Assembly: GCA_947177925.1 (NCBI GenBank)
Contig: CAMWWJ010000178.1
Span: 1 to 7,040, forward strand
DNA length: 7,040 bases
Origin: an uncultured Lachnospiraceae bacterium
GTDB taxonomy: Bacteria > Bacillota > Clostridia > Lachnospirales > Lachnospiraceae
Direction of reading: 5' to 3'
Position numbers and translations under genes: made by a program. The first letter of the stretch is position 1, and the number at the start of each line of letters is the position of its first letter. A model generated the notes under the pieces. The model saw only the letters and a program-made list of their open reading frames with translations. It was not told the DNA's origin and did not search any database. Positions 6,369-7,040 of this stretch are shown in pieces.

Positions 6369-6677
6369 TTATCCCTCTATTAACTGTTTCAAGTCCTCTT
6401 TTGTGGAAAAGCCCAGCTTCATGGCAGTCTTTTCTCCATTTTTCATAACAATCAGAGTAGGTATGCTCATGACCTTATACTTCAAGGCAAGCTCCGGCTC
6501 CTTATCCACATTGATCTTCCCTACCATAATATCCTGATTTTCCTTTGCAAATTCTTCAATAACAGGCGTCTGCATCTGACATGGCCCGCACCATTCTGCC
6601 CAAAAATCCAATAAAACCGGCTTGTCGCTTTCCATAACCTGTTCCTCAAAATTTTCTGCCGTAATTGTTAATGCCAT
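6369..6677 (-). CDS. trxA: Thioredoxin
   Basis: A small cytoplasmic disulfide reductase of 102 residues, the standard single-domain length. The active site is FWAEWCGPCQ at residues 25-34, with the redox pair C30 and C33, the buried aspartate D24, and the cis-proline loop SIPT at 71-74 (P73). No signal peptide is present, so it acts in the cytoplasm with thioredoxin reductase. The ATG at 6677 follows AAGGAG (6690-6685) by seven bases. It is the first gene of the minus-strand run and ends 3 bp before the MBOAT gene, an uncommon partner; many Clostridia have several thioredoxins, so this need not be the housekeeping copy. Family is certain; the symbol is given on domain grounds only. Confidence 0.95.
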   Translation of the reverse strand: MALTITAENFEEQVMESDKPVLLDFWAEWCGPCQMQTPVIEEFAKENQDIMVGKINVDKEPELALKYKVMSIPTLIVMKNGEKTAMKLGFSTKEDLKQLIEG

Positions 6678-6816
6678 ATTACCACTCCTTTTTTTAATAT
6701 AAATTCCACTTTACCGCCTTTTCCAATATTAGTAATACGCAGATTTCCAGAATCAATTCACTTTTTTATAAATTTCATATGCTCCCCAATATTTTCCAGC
6801 ACGTTCATGCAATCAT
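6678..6816 (-). other. Leader/upstream region of the thioredoxin operon
   Basis: This AT-rich stretch of about 140 bp holds no gene. The only clear signal is the thioredoxin Shine-Dalgarno at 6690-6685. A weak sigma-A-like pair, TTGATT (6756-6751) with TACTAA (6734-6729, spacer 16) or TAATAT (6731-6726, spacer 19), is an alternative start site to the extended -10 further upstream. No terminator, riboswitch or operator pattern was recognised. Confidence 0.4.
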
Positions 6817-6825
6817 ACTATAGCA
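6817..6825 (-). promoter_or_regulatory. Candidate extended -10 promoter for the thioredoxin-MBOAT operon
   Basis: On the minus strand TGCTATAGT gives an extended -10 (TG-N-TATAGT) but no recognisable -35 box lies 16-18 bases upstream. Transcription from here would produce a leader of about 130 nt before the thioredoxin gene. It lies back to back with the plus-strand promoter near 6875, as expected for divergent transcription units. Confidence 0.35.
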
Positions 6826-6874
6826 TATTTTTGAAAGAATGGGTACTTTATTCTGGAAGGTTTTGAATTTTTCT

Positions 6875-6883
6875 TGGTATAAT
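6875..6883 (+). promoter_or_regulatory. Extended -10 promoter reading rightward into a candidate ncRNA
   Basis: The plus strand carries TGGTATAAT, a consensus extended -10 (TG-N-TATAAT). The -35 region at the right distance (about 6854-6860) is poor, which extended -10 promoters tolerate. Transcription would begin near 6890-6894, just upstream of the GC-rich structured stretch at the right edge. Confidence 0.6.
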
Positions 6884-6889
6884 GATTTT

Positions 6890-7040
6890 TTAAGTTATTC
6901 ATCATTAAACAGCCTTACTAAGCAATTATTTAAGTACGGCATTTCGATACACAGTGGGAGCCGGCATAGCATGTGGTAGTCTTGGGGGCCTTGGCAAAGT
7001 CGCCGGTCCTTACGCACCGTCCTTTGGTGCGTTAGTACCG
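6890..7040 (+). ncRNA. Candidate structured noncoding RNA, possibly raiA class, 5' part only
   Basis: Downstream of a consensus extended -10, the sequence changes from AT-rich spacer to a GC-rich stretch (from about 6935) with clear pairing. ACGCACC (7012-7018) pairs with GGTGCGT (7026-7032) around a 7-nt loop, and GCCGGC (6960-6965) pairs with GCCGGT (7002-7007) around a 36-nt insert. There is no start codon with a ribosome binding site that would make a convincing gene, although the frame from 6909 to the edge is free of stops. It is not a tRNA, 5S rRNA, tmRNA, RNase P or SRP RNA by the motifs I can check. A conserved sporulation-associated RNA of the raiA class is the candidate I would test first, from memory of its appearance in Clostridia; I cannot confirm it. 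The 3' end is outside the window. Confidence 0.5.

Noticed and set aside
6758..6778. Minus-strand six-residue leader peptide (ATG after GGGGAG) upstream of thioredoxin
   Set aside because: The spacing is only three bases, there is no following attenuator hairpin, and such short frames arise easily in AT-rich DNA.
6909..7040. Open plus-strand frame encoding a Gly-rich peptide (VGAGIACGSLGGLGKVAGPY) at the right edge
   Set aside because: It has no ATG, no ribosome binding site near a plausible start, and overlaps stable hairpins; more likely a chance frame in a structured RNA, though the truncated end leaves some doubt.

Overview
The window reads as a chromosomal segment of a Gram-positive, spore-forming Clostridia, most likely Lachnospiraceae. 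Base composition is moderately AT-rich, ribosome binding sites are strong AAGGAG/GGGAG types, and the gene content fits. In particular there is an Ala/Lys-rich DUF6465-type protein and the 5' end of a DUF3794 (SPOCS)-type gene, both families I associate with this group. Every recognisable protein gene lies on the minus strand, so the genes are read from right to left.

Layout in transcription order: a canonical thioredoxin (6677-6369) is followed 3 bp later by an MBOAT membrane O-acyltransferase (6365-4884), then a membrane-anchored SGNH/DltD-like protein (4598-3666), a PLP-dependent class I/II aminotransferase (3662-2475), a patatin-like lipid hydrolase (2462-1599) and undecaprenyl-diphosphatase UppP (1577-750). 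Gaps are 3, 285, 3, 12 and 21 bp. The single large gap is almost entirely a 222-bp palindromic mobile element flanked by an 8-bp direct repeat. Removing it leaves a gap of about 55 bp, so these six genes probably form, or formed, one operon. After a 187-bp gap with its own sigma-A-like promoter comes the DUF6465-type gene (562-167), and then the first 73 bases of a DUF3794 gene that leaves the window at the left edge.

Functional reading: MBOAT plus SGNH partner is the core pair of an extracytoplasmic O-acylation system, as in AlgI/AlgJ, PatA/PatB and DltB/DltD. UppP recycles the undecaprenyl carrier for envelope polymers, and the patatin-like protein may act on lipids. The cluster therefore leans toward cell-envelope work; the roles of the thioredoxin and the aminotransferase in it are not evident. 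The acylated polymer cannot be named from this window.

Three non-protein features stand out. (1) A MITE-like element (4659-4880) has 61-bp terminal inverted repeats starting GTAA and a TAATCAAA target duplication; these are hallmarks of IS66-type mobilisation, and it sits exactly at the MBOAT stop codon. (2) Upstream of the DUF3794 gene, a long hairpin can bury the Shine-Dalgarno and start codon, and a sigma-E-like sporulation promoter lies inside it. (3) At the right edge, on the plus strand, an extended -10 promoter leads into a GC-rich, hairpin-forming stretch that looks like the 5' part of a structured noncoding RNA, possibly of the raiA class.
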